A stretch of 56,326 nucleotides of DNA from DRTC01 sp964521025 (lineage in GTDB: Bacteria; Cloacimonadota; Cloacimonadia; Cloacimonadales; TCS61): positions 1-56,326 of the forward strand of contig CAZFPK010000018.1 of the NCBI GenBank assembly GCA_964521025.1. Direction: 5' to 3'. The notes under the pieces were generated by a model. It did no database searches. It was not told the origin of the DNA and worked only from the letters and a program-made list of their open reading frames with translations. Position 1 is the first letter of the stretch; every line of letters begins with the position of its first letter. Position numbers and translations under genes: made by a program. Positions 6,438 through 14,283 of the stretch are shown piece by piece.

Positions 6438-6995
6438 ATGAAAAATGGGAATATTATTTTCTTAAATGGTACATCGAGTTCAGGGAAAACATCTATTGCA
6501 AAGGAATTACAACAGATTTTAGAAGAACCGTATCTTCTTGTTTCTGTCGATAATTTCATCTCTATGTTACCCCAAAAATATTTGAAGGGTGAAGATCAGA
6601 AAACTCTAGGAAAATCTATTCTAAAAATAATTTCCGGTATGCATCATTCGATTCCTGCACTGGCTTTATCGGGGAATAACATCATAGTCGATCATGTTCT
6701 TCAAGAAAAGCAATGGTTGAATGAATGTGTTAATGTTCTATCTGATTTTCAAGTTCTTTTTGTCGGAGTTCATTGTCCTTTGGAAGAACTTGAACTACGC
6801 GAGCACAATCGTGGAAACAGAAAAAAAGGAATGGCTCGTATCCAATTTGACCTTGTTCATTCTCAAAATATCTATGATATGGAAGTAAATACTTTTAAAA
6901 ATAATCCTCTTGAATGTGCTCAACAGATCAAAGAAGTTTTAAAAGTAAAAAATGTTTGTAAAGCCTTTAAGATACTTGAGGAGAAAGAGAATTAA
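6438..6995 (+). CDS. Chloramphenicol-phosphotransferase-like kinase
   Basis: A 185-residue P-loop kinase of the chloramphenicol phosphotransferase-like (CPT) family. The Walker A motif GTSSSGKT is at residues 11-18, followed by the SVDNF segment where family members carry the catalytic Asp, a DHVL segment, and a late LREHNRGNRKKG segment resembling the nucleotide-binding lid. Length is usual for the family (about 170-190). The founding member phosphorylates chloramphenicol, but most relatives have unknown substrates, so resistance should not be assumed. AGGAAG at 6427-6432 precedes the start. The gene is bracketed by near-identical stretches of about 85 bp (6342-6425 and 7011-7095) that include REP copies, which suggests acquisition or duplication with the repeats. 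Confidence 0.75.
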   Translation: MKNGNIIFLNGTSSSGKTSIAKELQQILEEPYLLVSVDNFISMLPQKYLKGEDQKTLGKSILKIISGMHHSIPALALSGNNIIVDHVLQEKQWLNECVNVLSDFQVLFVGVHCPLEELELREHNRGNRKKGMARIQFDLVHSQNIYDMEVNTFKNNPLECAQQIKEVLKVKNVCKAFKILEEKEN

Positions 6996-7048
6996 GATCT
7001 CATAGATTTTACGGATAAGATTGTTCAACATAATTTATCGGTTTTATA

Positions 7049-7081
7049 AAACTTCACAAATCTTTGAGATTTGGTAAGTTT
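7049..7081 (+). repeat. REP palindrome copy R2
   Basis: AAACTTCACAAATCT-TTG-AGATTTGGTAAGTTT, identical in arm sequence to R1. It pairs with R3, 9 nt downstream, as an inverted neighbour, giving a BIME-like double palindrome. Confidence 0.72.
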
Positions 7082-7090
7082 TGGAAGATA

Positions 7091-7123
7091 AAACTTGTGA
7101 AGTCTTTGAGACTTACCAAGTTT
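7091..7123 (-). repeat. REP palindrome copy R3, inverted
   Basis: AAACTTGTGAAGTCT-TTG-AGACTTACCAAGTTT. Its TTGTGAAG and ACTTACCAA blocks are the reverse complements of the CTTCACAA and TTGGTAAGT blocks of R2, so it is the same repeat in the other orientation. Confidence 0.68.
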
Positions 7124-7150
7124 TTAATAATAAGAACACTCATTGAAATG

Positions 7151-7183
7151 AAACTTCACAAGTTTCAAAAACTTTGTAAGTTT
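7151..7183 (+). repeat. REP palindrome copy R4
   Basis: AAACTTCACAAGTTT-CAA-AAACTTTGTAAGTTT, with the stem extended outward by GAAATG (7145-7150) and CATTT (7184-7188). It is the last palindrome before the transposase gene, 23 nt from its ATG. Confidence 0.68.
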
Positions 7184-7205
7184 CATTTAATTAAAACGAG
7201 GAATA

Positions 7206-7820
7206 ATGAATTTCGAATGTGGTAATTTTTTTCATTTTTATACCAGAGCGAATGCAAAAGAAGATAAATTATTCTTTGAAAGGGATAACTATCTTTATTT
7301 TCTGCGACAATTTACGAAATATTTAAATCCGGTCTTCATCACTATTTGTTATTGCTTGATTCCCAATCATTATCATTTTTTGATCAAGGTTCGAAACCAA
7401 AACAAGATTTTTGAATATCAAAAAAAACAAAATTATAAATTTGCAGGACAAGAATTAAAACAGAATGAATTTTTAGTCCGACAAATAATAAATTTTCATA
7501 TATCATATTCAAAAGCAATTAATAAGAAGTATCATCGAAAAGGATCGTTATTTCAGGAAAGACCAAAGACTAAACCTGTATTAGAAATAAATTACCTATT
7601 ACGACTGTCTCGTTATATTCATCGCAATCCTTTGAAACACAAAGTCGTCGATAATTTGGCAGATTGGGAGTTTTCATCTTTTCCGGATTATACTAATTTG
7701 AGAAACTGGAAAATTCCTGATAAACGGTTTCTATTGGCTAACTATGAATCTCTGGTAGATTTTTTAGAATTTACTCATTCCAACGATGATGATCTTTCCA
7801 TTGATTTTGATGAGATTTGA
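7206..7820 (+). CDS. REP-associated tyrosine transposase (RAYT, Y1/IS200-like)
   Basis: A 204-residue Y1 HUH single-strand transposase of the TnpA-REP group. The HUH motif is His55-Tyr56-His57 in CLIPNHYHFL, the family form of the PNHxHxL signature, and the candidate nucleophile is Tyr137 in RYIHRNPLKH, the typical YIHRNP motif. A basic KKYHRKGSLFQERPK segment lies between them, as in other RAYTs. The start ATG 7206 follows GAGG at 7198-7201. The gene is surrounded by seven copies of one 33-nt palindrome, the arrangement known for RAYTs that act on their own REP sequences. The ORF is complete with both motifs present, so it may be active. RAYTs are usually single copy and do not move as insertion sequences. 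Confidence 0.88.
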   Translation: MNFECGNFFHFYTRANAKEDKLFFERDNYLYFLRQFTKYLNPVFITICYCLIPNHYHFLIKVRNQNKIFEYQKKQNYKFAGQELKQNEFLVRQIINFHISYSKAINKKYHRKGSLFQERPKTKPVLEINYLLRLSRYIHRNPLKHKVVDNLADWEFSSFPDYTNLRNWKIPDKRFLLANYESLVDFLEFTHSNDDDLSIDFDEI

Positions 7821-7838
7821 GTGTAAGAATCATTTTGA

Positions 7839-7871
7839 AAACTTCACAAATCTTGGAGATTTTGTAAGTTT
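7839..7871 (+). repeat. REP palindrome copy R5
   Basis: AAACTTCACAAATCT-TGG-AGATTTTGTAAGTTT, 18 nt after the transposase stop; one base differs from R1/R2 in the right arm. Confidence 0.7.
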
Positions 7872-7878
7872 AATGTGA

Positions 7879-7911
7879 AAACTTGTGAAGTCTTCGAAGC
7901 ATACAAAGTTT
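7879..7911 (-). repeat. REP palindrome copy R6, inverted
   Basis: AAACTTGTGAAGTCT-TCG-AAGCATACAAAGTTT, the R3 type with a diverged right arm. With R5 it forms the same convergent pair as R2 and R3 on the other side of the transposase gene. Confidence 0.62.
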
Positions 7912-7979
7912 ATCATATATATACAACATTATTGTAGAATTTAATAAAATGATATTTATAATTCAGAATTTTGGAAGAA

Positions 7980-8012
7980 AAACTTCACAAATCCGGAAGA
8001 TTTGGTAAGTTT
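7980..8012 (+). repeat. REP palindrome copy R7
   Basis: AAACTTCACAAATCC-GGA-AGATTTGGTAAGTTT. It ends 15 nt before the permease start and overlaps a longer open frame upstream, which is why the permease is started after it. Confidence 0.7.
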
Positions 8013-8027
8013 ACTTTTTGTGGATTT

Positions 8028-10241
8028 ATGGATACGGAAAAAAAAGAAGTATCGTCATTACCAGTAGAAAAGTTTGGAACATTTCTCGGTGTTTACACTC
8101 CGAGCGTTCTAACCATTCTCGGTCTGATCATGTATCTCCGTTTCGGCTGGGTTGTCGGCAATGTCGGGCTGGGATTGACTCTGCTCATTGTTCTGATGGC
8201 AAGTTCCATAACTTTCATCACTGCTTTGAGTGCTTCCGCGATTGCAACTAATATGCGGGTTGGAGTCGGCGGTGAATACTACATGATTTCCCGCAGTTTG
8301 GGATTGGAACTGGGCGGAGCGATTGGTATTCCTCTTTTCTTATGCCGGACTTTGAGCATCACTTTTTACAGTTTTGGACTGGCAGAAGCAATTGCCATGT
8401 TTTTACCGAATCCTCCCTCAACTGCATTTATCCAAATAATTACTGCTGTTATCATTATCATCATCACGATTGTTTCCGGGAAAAGTGCCGGTCTTGTTCT
8501 CAAACTGCAAATTCCCATCATGATGCTGGTAGGTTTATCCATTTTGGCTTTATTGATAGGAGTTTTTTTCAATGAATTGCGAAGTCCCGAAATGGTCGCA
8601 ACTTATCGTTCCGCACCGAAAGGTTTCTGGTATGTGTTCGCAGTATTTTTTCCCGCGGTAACCGGATTCACGGCTGGAATAGGAATGAGCGGTGATTTGA
8701 AAAATCCTCGTAAATCCATCCCGAAAGGTACGATTCTGGCTGTTCTTTCCGGAAGTTTCATTTATCTTTCAATTCCGGTTTTATTATCTATAACTAACAA
8801 AATAAGTTTCGATGAACTGGCAAATCTGGGCGTCAGAACCTGGACTTCCATTGCTATTTTAGGAGCCTGGTTGATAGTCCCCGGGATTTTTGGAGCGATC
8901 CTTTCATCTGCATTTGGGAGTGTATTAGGAGGTCCGCGAGTTCTCCAGTCTCTGGCAATGGACAAATTGGCTCCAAGATTCCTGCGAAAACTCTCCAAAA
9001 CAGGTCAGCCGACAATCGCGACCTGGATGAGCGGAGTTATTGCTTTAGCAGCAGTTGCTCTGGGAGGTTTGAATGCTGTCGCTCAATTCGTCACGATCCT
9101 CTTTTTAACTCTTTATGTTTTGATCAATTTCAGCGCTGCTATCGAGAAACTGGCTGGCGATCCTTCCTTCCGTCCTAAAATAAATATTCCCTGGTATGTT
9201 TCTCTGTTTGGTTCGTTTGGTGCGATAGTTGTTATGTTCCTGATCAATCCTCTGGCTTGCGTGCTCGGGATTTCATTTGAGATTATCTTATATTTGATCT
9301 TACGCAAACACTCGATGAGTAAAGAATGGGGAGATGTGCGTGCCGGATTTTGGGGAACTCTTGCGAGATTTGCTTTACTCAAATTACGAAATCACGGAAT
9401 GGATCCTCGAAACTGGCGACCGCATATCCTGGTTTTTGCTGGAAATACAAAAAAACGAATTCAACTCGTACAATTGGCGAATGCATTTAACCAAAAGCGG
9501 GGAGTCTTAACTGTCTGTAAATTGATTATCGGAAATCTTAAACAGTCAAAAACGGATGTCTCCAAAGAGCAGCAGGACATCGACAATGTTCTTGAAGAAG
9601 CTGGAATAACCGCTTTCAGTGATATCAATATTGTTCCTTCCTTTGAAAACGGAGTGATTTCTACAACTCAAGCGAATGGCATTGCAGGACTCCAATCCAA
9701 CACAATAATGTTTGGTTGGTCTGATAAAAAAGAACGGTTAGAATCTCAACTTCGTATTATGAGAGCTGTTTCAAAGATCAGGAAAAGTACTATCATATCA
9801 AGATTCAATAAATTTGATACCACTGCAGCCAAAAATAGGATCGATATCTGGTGGGGTGGAAAACACAGCAATGGTGATTTGATGCTGCTTCTGGCACATT
9901 TGTTAAACCTGAACACAGAGTGGAAAAATGCTAAAGTCGTCATTCATACAATAATTCTAATAGAAGAAGATAGAGATTTCATGAGATTAATTTTGGAAAA
10001 AATGATCAACGATGTAAGGATCAAAGCTGAACCTAATGTGATCGTAAAACCTAAAGAAGAATCAGTTACACAAATGATTTATGAAAACAGCCGGGAAGCA
10101 GACCTGGTTTTCATGGGTTTGAAATTACCTGATGAGGGAGAGGAAAAAAGTTATGTTGAAAGACTCGATGAGCTATCTGAGGGTTTGAAAACTACAATCT
10201 TTGTCAGAAATGGTGAAGAGTTTGCAGGTGAACTTATCTAA
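8028..10241 (+). CDS. SLC12-like amino acid/cation-chloride permease
   Basis: A 737-residue APC-superfamily membrane transporter. About 12 hydrophobic helices fill residues 15-440, beginning with the SLC12-typical GVYTPSVLTILGLIMYLRFG. The helix-one GWVVGNVG and the early GVGGEYYMISR segment match bacterial relatives of cation-chloride cotransporters. The remaining 300 residues form a soluble C-terminal region with HILVFAGNTKKR and a USP-like ADLVFMGLKLP segment, as in SLC12 C-terminal domains. The start is put at ATG 8028; an upstream in-frame ATG at 7971 would require translating the REP palindrome R7. No strong ribosome-binding site is visible. Transported solute is unknown; amino acids or K+/Na+ with chloride are both possible. 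Confidence 0.78.
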   Translation: MDTEKKEVSSLPVEKFGTFLGVYTPSVLTILGLIMYLRFGWVVGNVGLGLTLLIVLMASSITFITALSASAIATNMRVGVGGEYYMISRSLGLELGGAIGIPLFLCRTLSITFYSFGLAEAIAMFLPNPPSTAFIQIITAVIIIIITIVSGKSAGLVLKLQIPIMMLVGLSILALLIGVFFNELRSPEMVATYRSAPKGFWYVFAVFFPAVTGFTAGIGMSGDLKNPRKSIPKGTILAVLSGSFIYLSIPVLLSITNKISFDELANLGVRTWTSIAILGAWLIVPGIFGAILSSAFGSVLGGPRVLQSLAMDKLAPRFLRKLSKTGQPTIATWMSGVIALAAVALGGLNAVAQFVTILFLTLYVLINFSAAIEKLAGDPSFRPKINIPWYVSLFGSFGAIVVMFLINPLACVLGISFEIILYLILRKHSMSKEWGDVRAGFWGTLARFALLKLRNHGMDPRNWRPHILVFAGNTKKRIQLVQLANAFNQKRGVLTVCKLIIGNLKQSKTDVSKEQQDIDNVLEEAGITAFSDINIVPSFENGVISTTQANGIAGLQSNTIMFGWSDKKERLESQLRIMRAVSKIRKSTIISRFNKFDTTAAKNRIDIWWGGKHSNGDLMLLLAHLLNLNTEWKNAKVVIHTIILIEEDRDFMRLILEKMINDVRIKAEPNVIVKPKEESVTQMIYENSREADLVFMGLKLPDEGEEKSYVERLDELSEGLKTTIFVRNGEEFAGELI

Positions 10242-10300
10242 GCAAGACTCGACTTACTATGATTCGGCAACAGCCGGAGAGTGCGAGTTGAATCTTACTG
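10240..10300 (+). repeat. Dispersed hairpin repeat C, copy 1
   Basis: AAGCAAGACTCGACTT at the left and GAGTGCGAGTTGAATCTT at the right enclose a smaller CCGG-type hairpin (CGGC...GCCG). The outer arms AAGACTCGACT and AGTTGAATCTT pair imperfectly. It begins at the permease stop codon and recurs after the N-acetyltransferase gene (15685-15740). Confidence 0.55.
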
Positions 10301-10376
10301 TAACTTCCGATCGGAAATTTAATTTCACCAAACTTTCAGAAATTTTAGTTTTTTAAAATTTATTTTGGAGTAAGTG

Positions 10377-11078
10377 ATGTATTCTCAATCAGCCAAATAT
10401 TATGACCTGATCTATTCTCAATTCAAAGATTATGAGAAAGAAACGCAAAAACTTGTAACTTTGATCAAACAAATTCATTCTCAGGCAAAAACGATTCTCG
10501 ATGTTGCTTGCGGCACTGGAGAACATATTAGACTTCTAACTCAAAATTATGGATTTAAAGTTGACGGAATCGATCTTGATCCGGAGTTTATAAAAATCGC
10601 CAAACAGAAAAATCCGAAGTGTAATTTCTATCAGTCGGATATGATTGATTTTGATCTTCCCGAAAAATACGATGCGATCATTTGTTTGTTCAGTTCGATC
10701 GGATATGTTAGAATTCTTGATAATTTAGAAAAAACACTTACCTTATTCAGGGAACATTTGAACGAGAATGGGATTATTATCATCGAACCCTGGATTTGTC
10801 CCGAAAATTGGACCATTGGGAAATTCCATACTGATTTCGTTCAAACCGAAGAACTGAATGTTTGCAGAATGAGTTATAGCGCTAAAGAAGGAAAAATATC
10901 AATCGTTCGCTTCGAATATTTAGTAGGTTCGAAAAACGGGATTTCTCATTTAAAGGAAGTTCATAAACTGGGATTGTTCACTAAAGAAGAAATGCTGTAT
11001 TCTTTTAAGGCAGCAAAACTTTCAGCGAAATATAAAGAAGAAGGACTTTTTGGAAGAGGTCTTTACATTGCAGAATAA
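10377..11078 (+). CDS. Class I SAM-dependent methyltransferase
   Basis: A 233-residue Rossmann-fold methyltransferase. Motif I is DVACGTGEHIRLL (residues about 41-53), followed by the acidic loop DGIDLDPEFI that binds the ribose of AdoMet, the QSDMIDF motif, and the DAIICLFSSIGYV strand. Length fits the small soluble class I group. GGAG at 10367-10370 lies six bases before ATG 10377. The saccharopine-dehydrogenase-like gene starts nine bases after the stop, so the two are probably cotranscribed. The methyl acceptor cannot be predicted. Confidence 0.8.
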   Translation: MYSQSAKYYDLIYSQFKDYEKETQKLVTLIKQIHSQAKTILDVACGTGEHIRLLTQNYGFKVDGIDLDPEFIKIAKQKNPKCNFYQSDMIDFDLPEKYDAIICLFSSIGYVRILDNLEKTLTLFREHLNENGIIIIEPWICPENWTIGKFHTDFVQTEELNVCRMSYSAKEGKISIVRFEYLVGSKNGISHLKEVHKLGLFTKEEMLYSFKAAKLSAKYKEEGLFGRGLYIAE

Positions 11079-11087
11079 TCAGGGAAT

Positions 11088-12215
11088 ATGAAAAAAATAG
11101 TTGTTCTGGGTTCAGGAATGGTCGGCAGAGCGATCATCGAGGATCTATCCGACAAATATAAAATCCGGGCTGTTGATAATAATTCCGAAAATTTAAAGAA
11201 AATTAGATGCAATTCTAATACTGAAACATCTAAAATAGATCTTTCAAATAAAGAAAATATAATTAAAACAATTCAAGATTGCGAACTTGTGATTGGAGCA
11301 GTTCCCGGTTTTATGGGATTTCGGACATTGCAGACAGTAATCGAATCCGGTAAGAATATTGTCGATATTTCCTTTTTCCCGGAAGATGCTCTCGAACTCG
11401 ACGAACCTGCAAAAAAGAAGAATGTTATTGCTGTTGTCGATTGCGGAGTTGCTCCGGGAATGAGCAATATTATTCTGGGATATCACAATTCCAAAATAAA
11501 AGTTGAAAATTTCGAGTGTTATGTTGGAGGATTACCATTCAAAAGAGAATTCCCCTTTCAATATAAAGCACCTTTTTCCCCTGTCGATGTGATTGAAGAA
11601 TACATCCGTCCTGCCAGGTATGTTGAAAATGGAAATATCGTGACAAAACCAGCACTTTCCGAACCGGAATTTATAGATTTTGAGAAAATCGGAACTCTGG
11701 AAGCATTCAATACTGATGGTTTACGCTCGCTTCTGAAAACGATGGATATTCCCAATATGAAAGAAAAAACCATGCGTTATCCCGGACATATCGAATATAT
11801 AAAAGTTTTGAAAGAAACCGGTTTTTTCCAAACAGAAGAAATCGAGATCAAGGGAAAAAAAATCAGACCGATTGACATGACAACTCAGTTGCTTCTCCCA
11901 AAATGGAAATTGGAAGATAACGAACCGGAATTCACTGTAATGAAAATCGTTATTTCTGGAAAGAAAACCGGGAAATCCAAAAAATATATTTATACTCTTT
12001 TCGATGAATATGATCAAAAAACCGGAAGTTCATCCATGGCTCGCACAACCGGTTATTGCTGCACAGCAGTTGCAGAATTGGTTTTGAATGGAGATTTCTT
12101 CAGAAAAGGAATTTGTCCGCCGGAATTTGTCGGAACAGAAAAGATGTGCTACGAACAGGTTTTGGAATACCAGAAAAAAAGAGGGATAAACTACAAAGTT
12201 CAGGAAATCCGATAA
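11088..12215 (+). CDS. Saccharopine dehydrogenase-like protein (lysine dehydrogenase type)
   Basis: A 375-residue NAD(P)-dependent oxidoreductase. It has an N-terminal Rossmann fold (VVLGSGMVGRAIIEDL), an acidic residue after strand two (RAVDNN) that favours NAD(H), and the saccharopine dehydrogenase-type catalytic domain with DCGVAPGMSNIILGY and a conserved GGLPFKREFPFQYKAPFSP segment. Relatives of this size include saccharopine reductase (Lys9-like), L-lysine 6-dehydrogenase and carboxynorspermidine synthase. The sequence does not decide between them; a lysine/2-aminoadipate semialdehyde reaction is the best guess. It follows the methyltransferase by nine bases and lies upstream of an orphan antitoxin and glnA. 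Confidence 0.75.
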   Translation: MKKIVVLGSGMVGRAIIEDLSDKYKIRAVDNNSENLKKIRCNSNTETSKIDLSNKENIIKTIQDCELVIGAVPGFMGFRTLQTVIESGKNIVDISFFPEDALELDEPAKKKNVIAVVDCGVAPGMSNIILGYHNSKIKVENFECYVGGLPFKREFPFQYKAPFSPVDVIEEYIRPARYVENGNIVTKPALSEPEFIDFEKIGTLEAFNTDGLRSLLKTMDIPNMKEKTMRYPGHIEYIKVLKETGFFQTEEIEIKGKKIRPIDMTTQLLLPKWKLEDNEPEFTVMKIVISGKKTGKSKKYIYTLFDEYDQKTGSSSMARTTGYCCTAVAELVLNGDFFRKGICPPEFVGTEKMCYEQVLEYQKKRGINYKVQEIR

Positions 12216-12292
12216 ATATTTAATAGATAAAAATTTATTGACTTAATGTTCGTAAAAAGATTTTTTTGATTTTGAGAATTAAGGGGGAATAA

Positions 12293-12481
12293 ATGCGAGC
12301 CTGTAAATACATCATGGATATTGATGAAAACGGACACATTAAATTACCGGATATTCCGCAGATAAAATCATCAAAAGCTGAATTAATTATCTTACCATTA
12401 CAAGATGATGACTATATGGATTTATTAAAAGCACCCGAATCTTCACTTGAATTCCGGGATAATTCCCTTGATAAGGTTTAG
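12293..12481 (+). CDS. Small antitoxin-like protein, C-terminus cut by a stop
   Basis: A 62-residue protein with the layout of AF2212-like/VapB-type small antitoxins: an N-terminal strand pair (YIMDIDENGHIKLP), a second strand (AELIILP) and an acidic helix ending in LLKAPESSLEFRDN. AGGGGGA at 12281-12287 gives a good ribosome-binding site. The reading frame continues past the TAG as Asp-His-Val-TAA, and the residue at the stop is Trp in the form I expect for this tail (EVWxxV), so TGG to TAG has probably removed the last four residues. No PIN or MazF-like toxin follows; glnA is next. Function is inferred from layout only. Confidence 0.5.
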   Translation: MRACKYIMDIDENGHIKLPDIPQIKSSKAELIILPLQDDDYMDLLKAPESSLEFRDNSLDKV

Positions 12482-12561
12482 GATCATGTATAATCATTAA
12501 TTATTATACCTAACAAAAGAAATAAAAAATTTAAATTTTTGTAAAAAGGATAGGAAGAATA

Positions 12562-13893
12562 ATGGAATCAAAAAAAATCATTGAAAAAATTAAAAAAGAT
12601 GAAGTAAATTTCATCCAACTGCAATTTACCGATCTGTACGGAATTGTCAAAAGTCTGACCATTCCGGTAAAACAATTACCGGATGCCTTCAAAAACGGAG
12701 TCTGGTTCGACGGTTCATCGATCGAAGGATTTTCCCGCATCTGCGAAAGCGATATGTATCTGAAACCGGATATTTCGACATATGCGGTCATTCCCTGGCT
12801 GCATTCCGAGCATGGAAATACGGCTCGATTTATCTGTGATATCTTCAATCCGGACGGAAAACCTTTTGCAGGTGATCCGAGATTTATCCTGAAAAAAGTC
12901 ATCAATGAAGCAGCAGAAATGGGATACATTTTCAATACCGGTCCCGAGCTGGAATTTTTCCTTTTCAAGACCGATAATGGCTTGACTCCATTACCGCACG
13001 ATAAAGGTGGATATTTTGATCTTTCGACAGATGAAGCCTACAATATCAGGCGGGAAATGAGTGTTGCTCTCGAAGAATTCGGCATCGAGATCGAGACCTC
13101 GCATCATGAAGTTGCTATCGGGCAGCATGAGATTTCTTTCAAATACGGGGAAGTTCTAAAAACAGCTGATAACGCAACTACCATGCGTTTTGTCGTGAAA
13201 GCGATCGCTCAAAAAAATAGCCTGCATGCTACCTTCATGCCGAAACCTTTGGCAAATGATAATGGCTCAGGAATGCATGTTCATCAGAGTTTGTATGATC
13301 TAAAAACCGGCAAGAATGCTTTTTATGACAAAAATGATGAATACAAACTTTCACCGATAGCTCATAATTATATTGCCGGACAACTGTCTCACATCAAAGG
13401 AATGTCGGCAGTTCTTTCACCCACGGTAAATTCCTACAAAAGGTTAGTTCCCGGTTATGAAGCACCGGTTTATATTTGCTGGGGAAGAACGAACAGATCC
13501 GCTTTGATCCGTGTTCCCAGTTCGTTCAAAGGAAATCCGCAATCGACAAGAGTCGAGATCAGGAGTGCGGATCCGAGTTGTAATATTTACCTTGCTTTCG
13601 CCGTGATGCTGAAGGCAGGTTTGGAAGGGATCAAGAAAAATCTGACTCCGCCGGAATCCCTGGAAGAAGATATTTATCATTTCAGTGATGATAAATTAAA
13701 AGAAACCGGAGTGGAGATGATACCGCATTCTCTGTATGAAAGCCTGCAGGAATTGAAGAAAGATAAGGTGATCAAAGAAACTCTGGGTAAACATACTTTT
13801 GAGAAATACATCCAGGCAAAGAAAAAAGAATGGGATGAATTCAGCATCCAGGTCTCGAAATGGGAGATCGATAATTACCTGGAGAAATATTAG
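12562..13893 (+). CDS. glnA: Glutamine synthetase, type I
   Basis: A 443-residue GSI enzyme making glutamine from glutamate, ammonia and ATP. It has the N-terminal beta-grasp region with WFDGSSIEGF, the metal-binding EF/ETSHHEVAIGQHEI segment, the KPLANDNGSGMHVHQS ATP/metal loop, NSYKRLVPGYEAPVYICW and the RIPS-like SALIRVPSS segment with RSADPSCN. The usual adenylylation loop Tyr-containing NLYDLP motif of the enteric GSI-beta type is not evident, and the length of about 440 fits the GSI-alpha type of Firmicutes, Thermotoga and archaea, usually controlled without adenylylation. AGGATAGGAAG precedes ATG 12562. A hairpin terminator follows directly. Confidence 0.93.
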   Translation: MESKKIIEKIKKDEVNFIQLQFTDLYGIVKSLTIPVKQLPDAFKNGVWFDGSSIEGFSRICESDMYLKPDISTYAVIPWLHSEHGNTARFICDIFNPDGKPFAGDPRFILKKVINEAAEMGYIFNTGPELEFFLFKTDNGLTPLPHDKGGYFDLSTDEAYNIRREMSVALEEFGIEIETSHHEVAIGQHEISFKYGEVLKTADNATTMRFVVKAIAQKNSLHATFMPKPLANDNGSGMHVHQSLYDLKTGKNAFYDKNDEYKLSPIAHNYIAGQLSHIKGMSAVLSPTVNSYKRLVPGYEAPVYICWGRTNRSALIRVPSSFKGNPQSTRVEIRSADPSCNIYLAFAVMLKAGLEGIKKNLTPPESLEEDIYHFSDDKLKETGVEMIPHSLYESLQELKKDKVIKETLGKHTFEKYIQAKKKEWDEFSIQVSKWEIDNYLEKY

Positions 13894-13938
13894 AAAACTT
13901 GAGTTAAGTTCCGGTATGGAATCTTGACTTAAGTTTTT
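13894..13938 (+). terminator. Rho-independent terminator of glnA
   Basis: AAAACTTGAGTTAAGTTCC and GGAATCTTGACTTAAGTTTT pair, with two G-U wobbles, around a five-base loop GGTAT and run into TTTTT. It begins one base after the glnA stop. Confidence 0.75.
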
Positions 13939-13953
13939 GTTAGTGAGGAGGTG

Positions 13954-14241
13954 ATGATTAAACCAAGTGAATCCTTGAAACCGTTGGAAGATTTGAAATT
14001 TCATACTTCGGAAGCAGTTGATAAAATTGTAAATTCTCACCAGTCTTTAATTTTAACTGAAAACGGTATTGCTAAAATAATTGTTCAGAATATAAAAGAC
14101 TATGAGCAGATGCAGGAAACTTTGAATATACTAAAAATCCTGGCTTTAAGTAATAAAAATCTAAGAGAGGGAAAAGTTAGAAACATCGATGAATCTTTCA
14201 AATTTATAAGAAATAAAAGTATGATTTTAATGAATTGTTAG
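13954..14241 (+). CDS. Phd/YefM-family antitoxin, no toxin beside it
   Basis: A 95-residue protein with the Phd/YefM DNA-binding antitoxin layout: MIKPSESLKPLEDLK, an SEAVDKI helix, then SHQSLILTENGIAKIIVQNIKDYEQM. This is the strand-helix fold of family members that repress their own operon and neutralise a RelE/ParE-type toxin. GGAGG at 13947-13951 lies only two bases before ATG 13954, and a GTG at 13951 is the alternative start. The C-terminal toxin-binding tail (FKFIRNKSMILMNC) looks shortened or diverged. The next gene is a flavodoxin-like reductase, so the partner toxin has been lost or is elsewhere. Confidence 0.7.
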   Translation: MIKPSESLKPLEDLKFHTSEAVDKIVNSHQSLILTENGIAKIIVQNIKDYEQMQETLNILKILALSNKNLREGKVRNIDESFKFIRNKSMILMNC

Positions 14242-14283
14242 TTTTTGTTCGTAATTGTTCGCTGTTAAAAGGAGGAGATTAAG

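Noticed and set aside
7049..7183. CRISPR array
   Set aside because: The repeats are palindromic, alternate in orientation and have unequal short gaps without spacers; the neighbouring RAYT explains them.
13951..13953. GTG start for the Phd-like gene
   Set aside because: The family normally begins at MIKPSE, which matches ATG 13954, though spacing from GGAGG is short for both.
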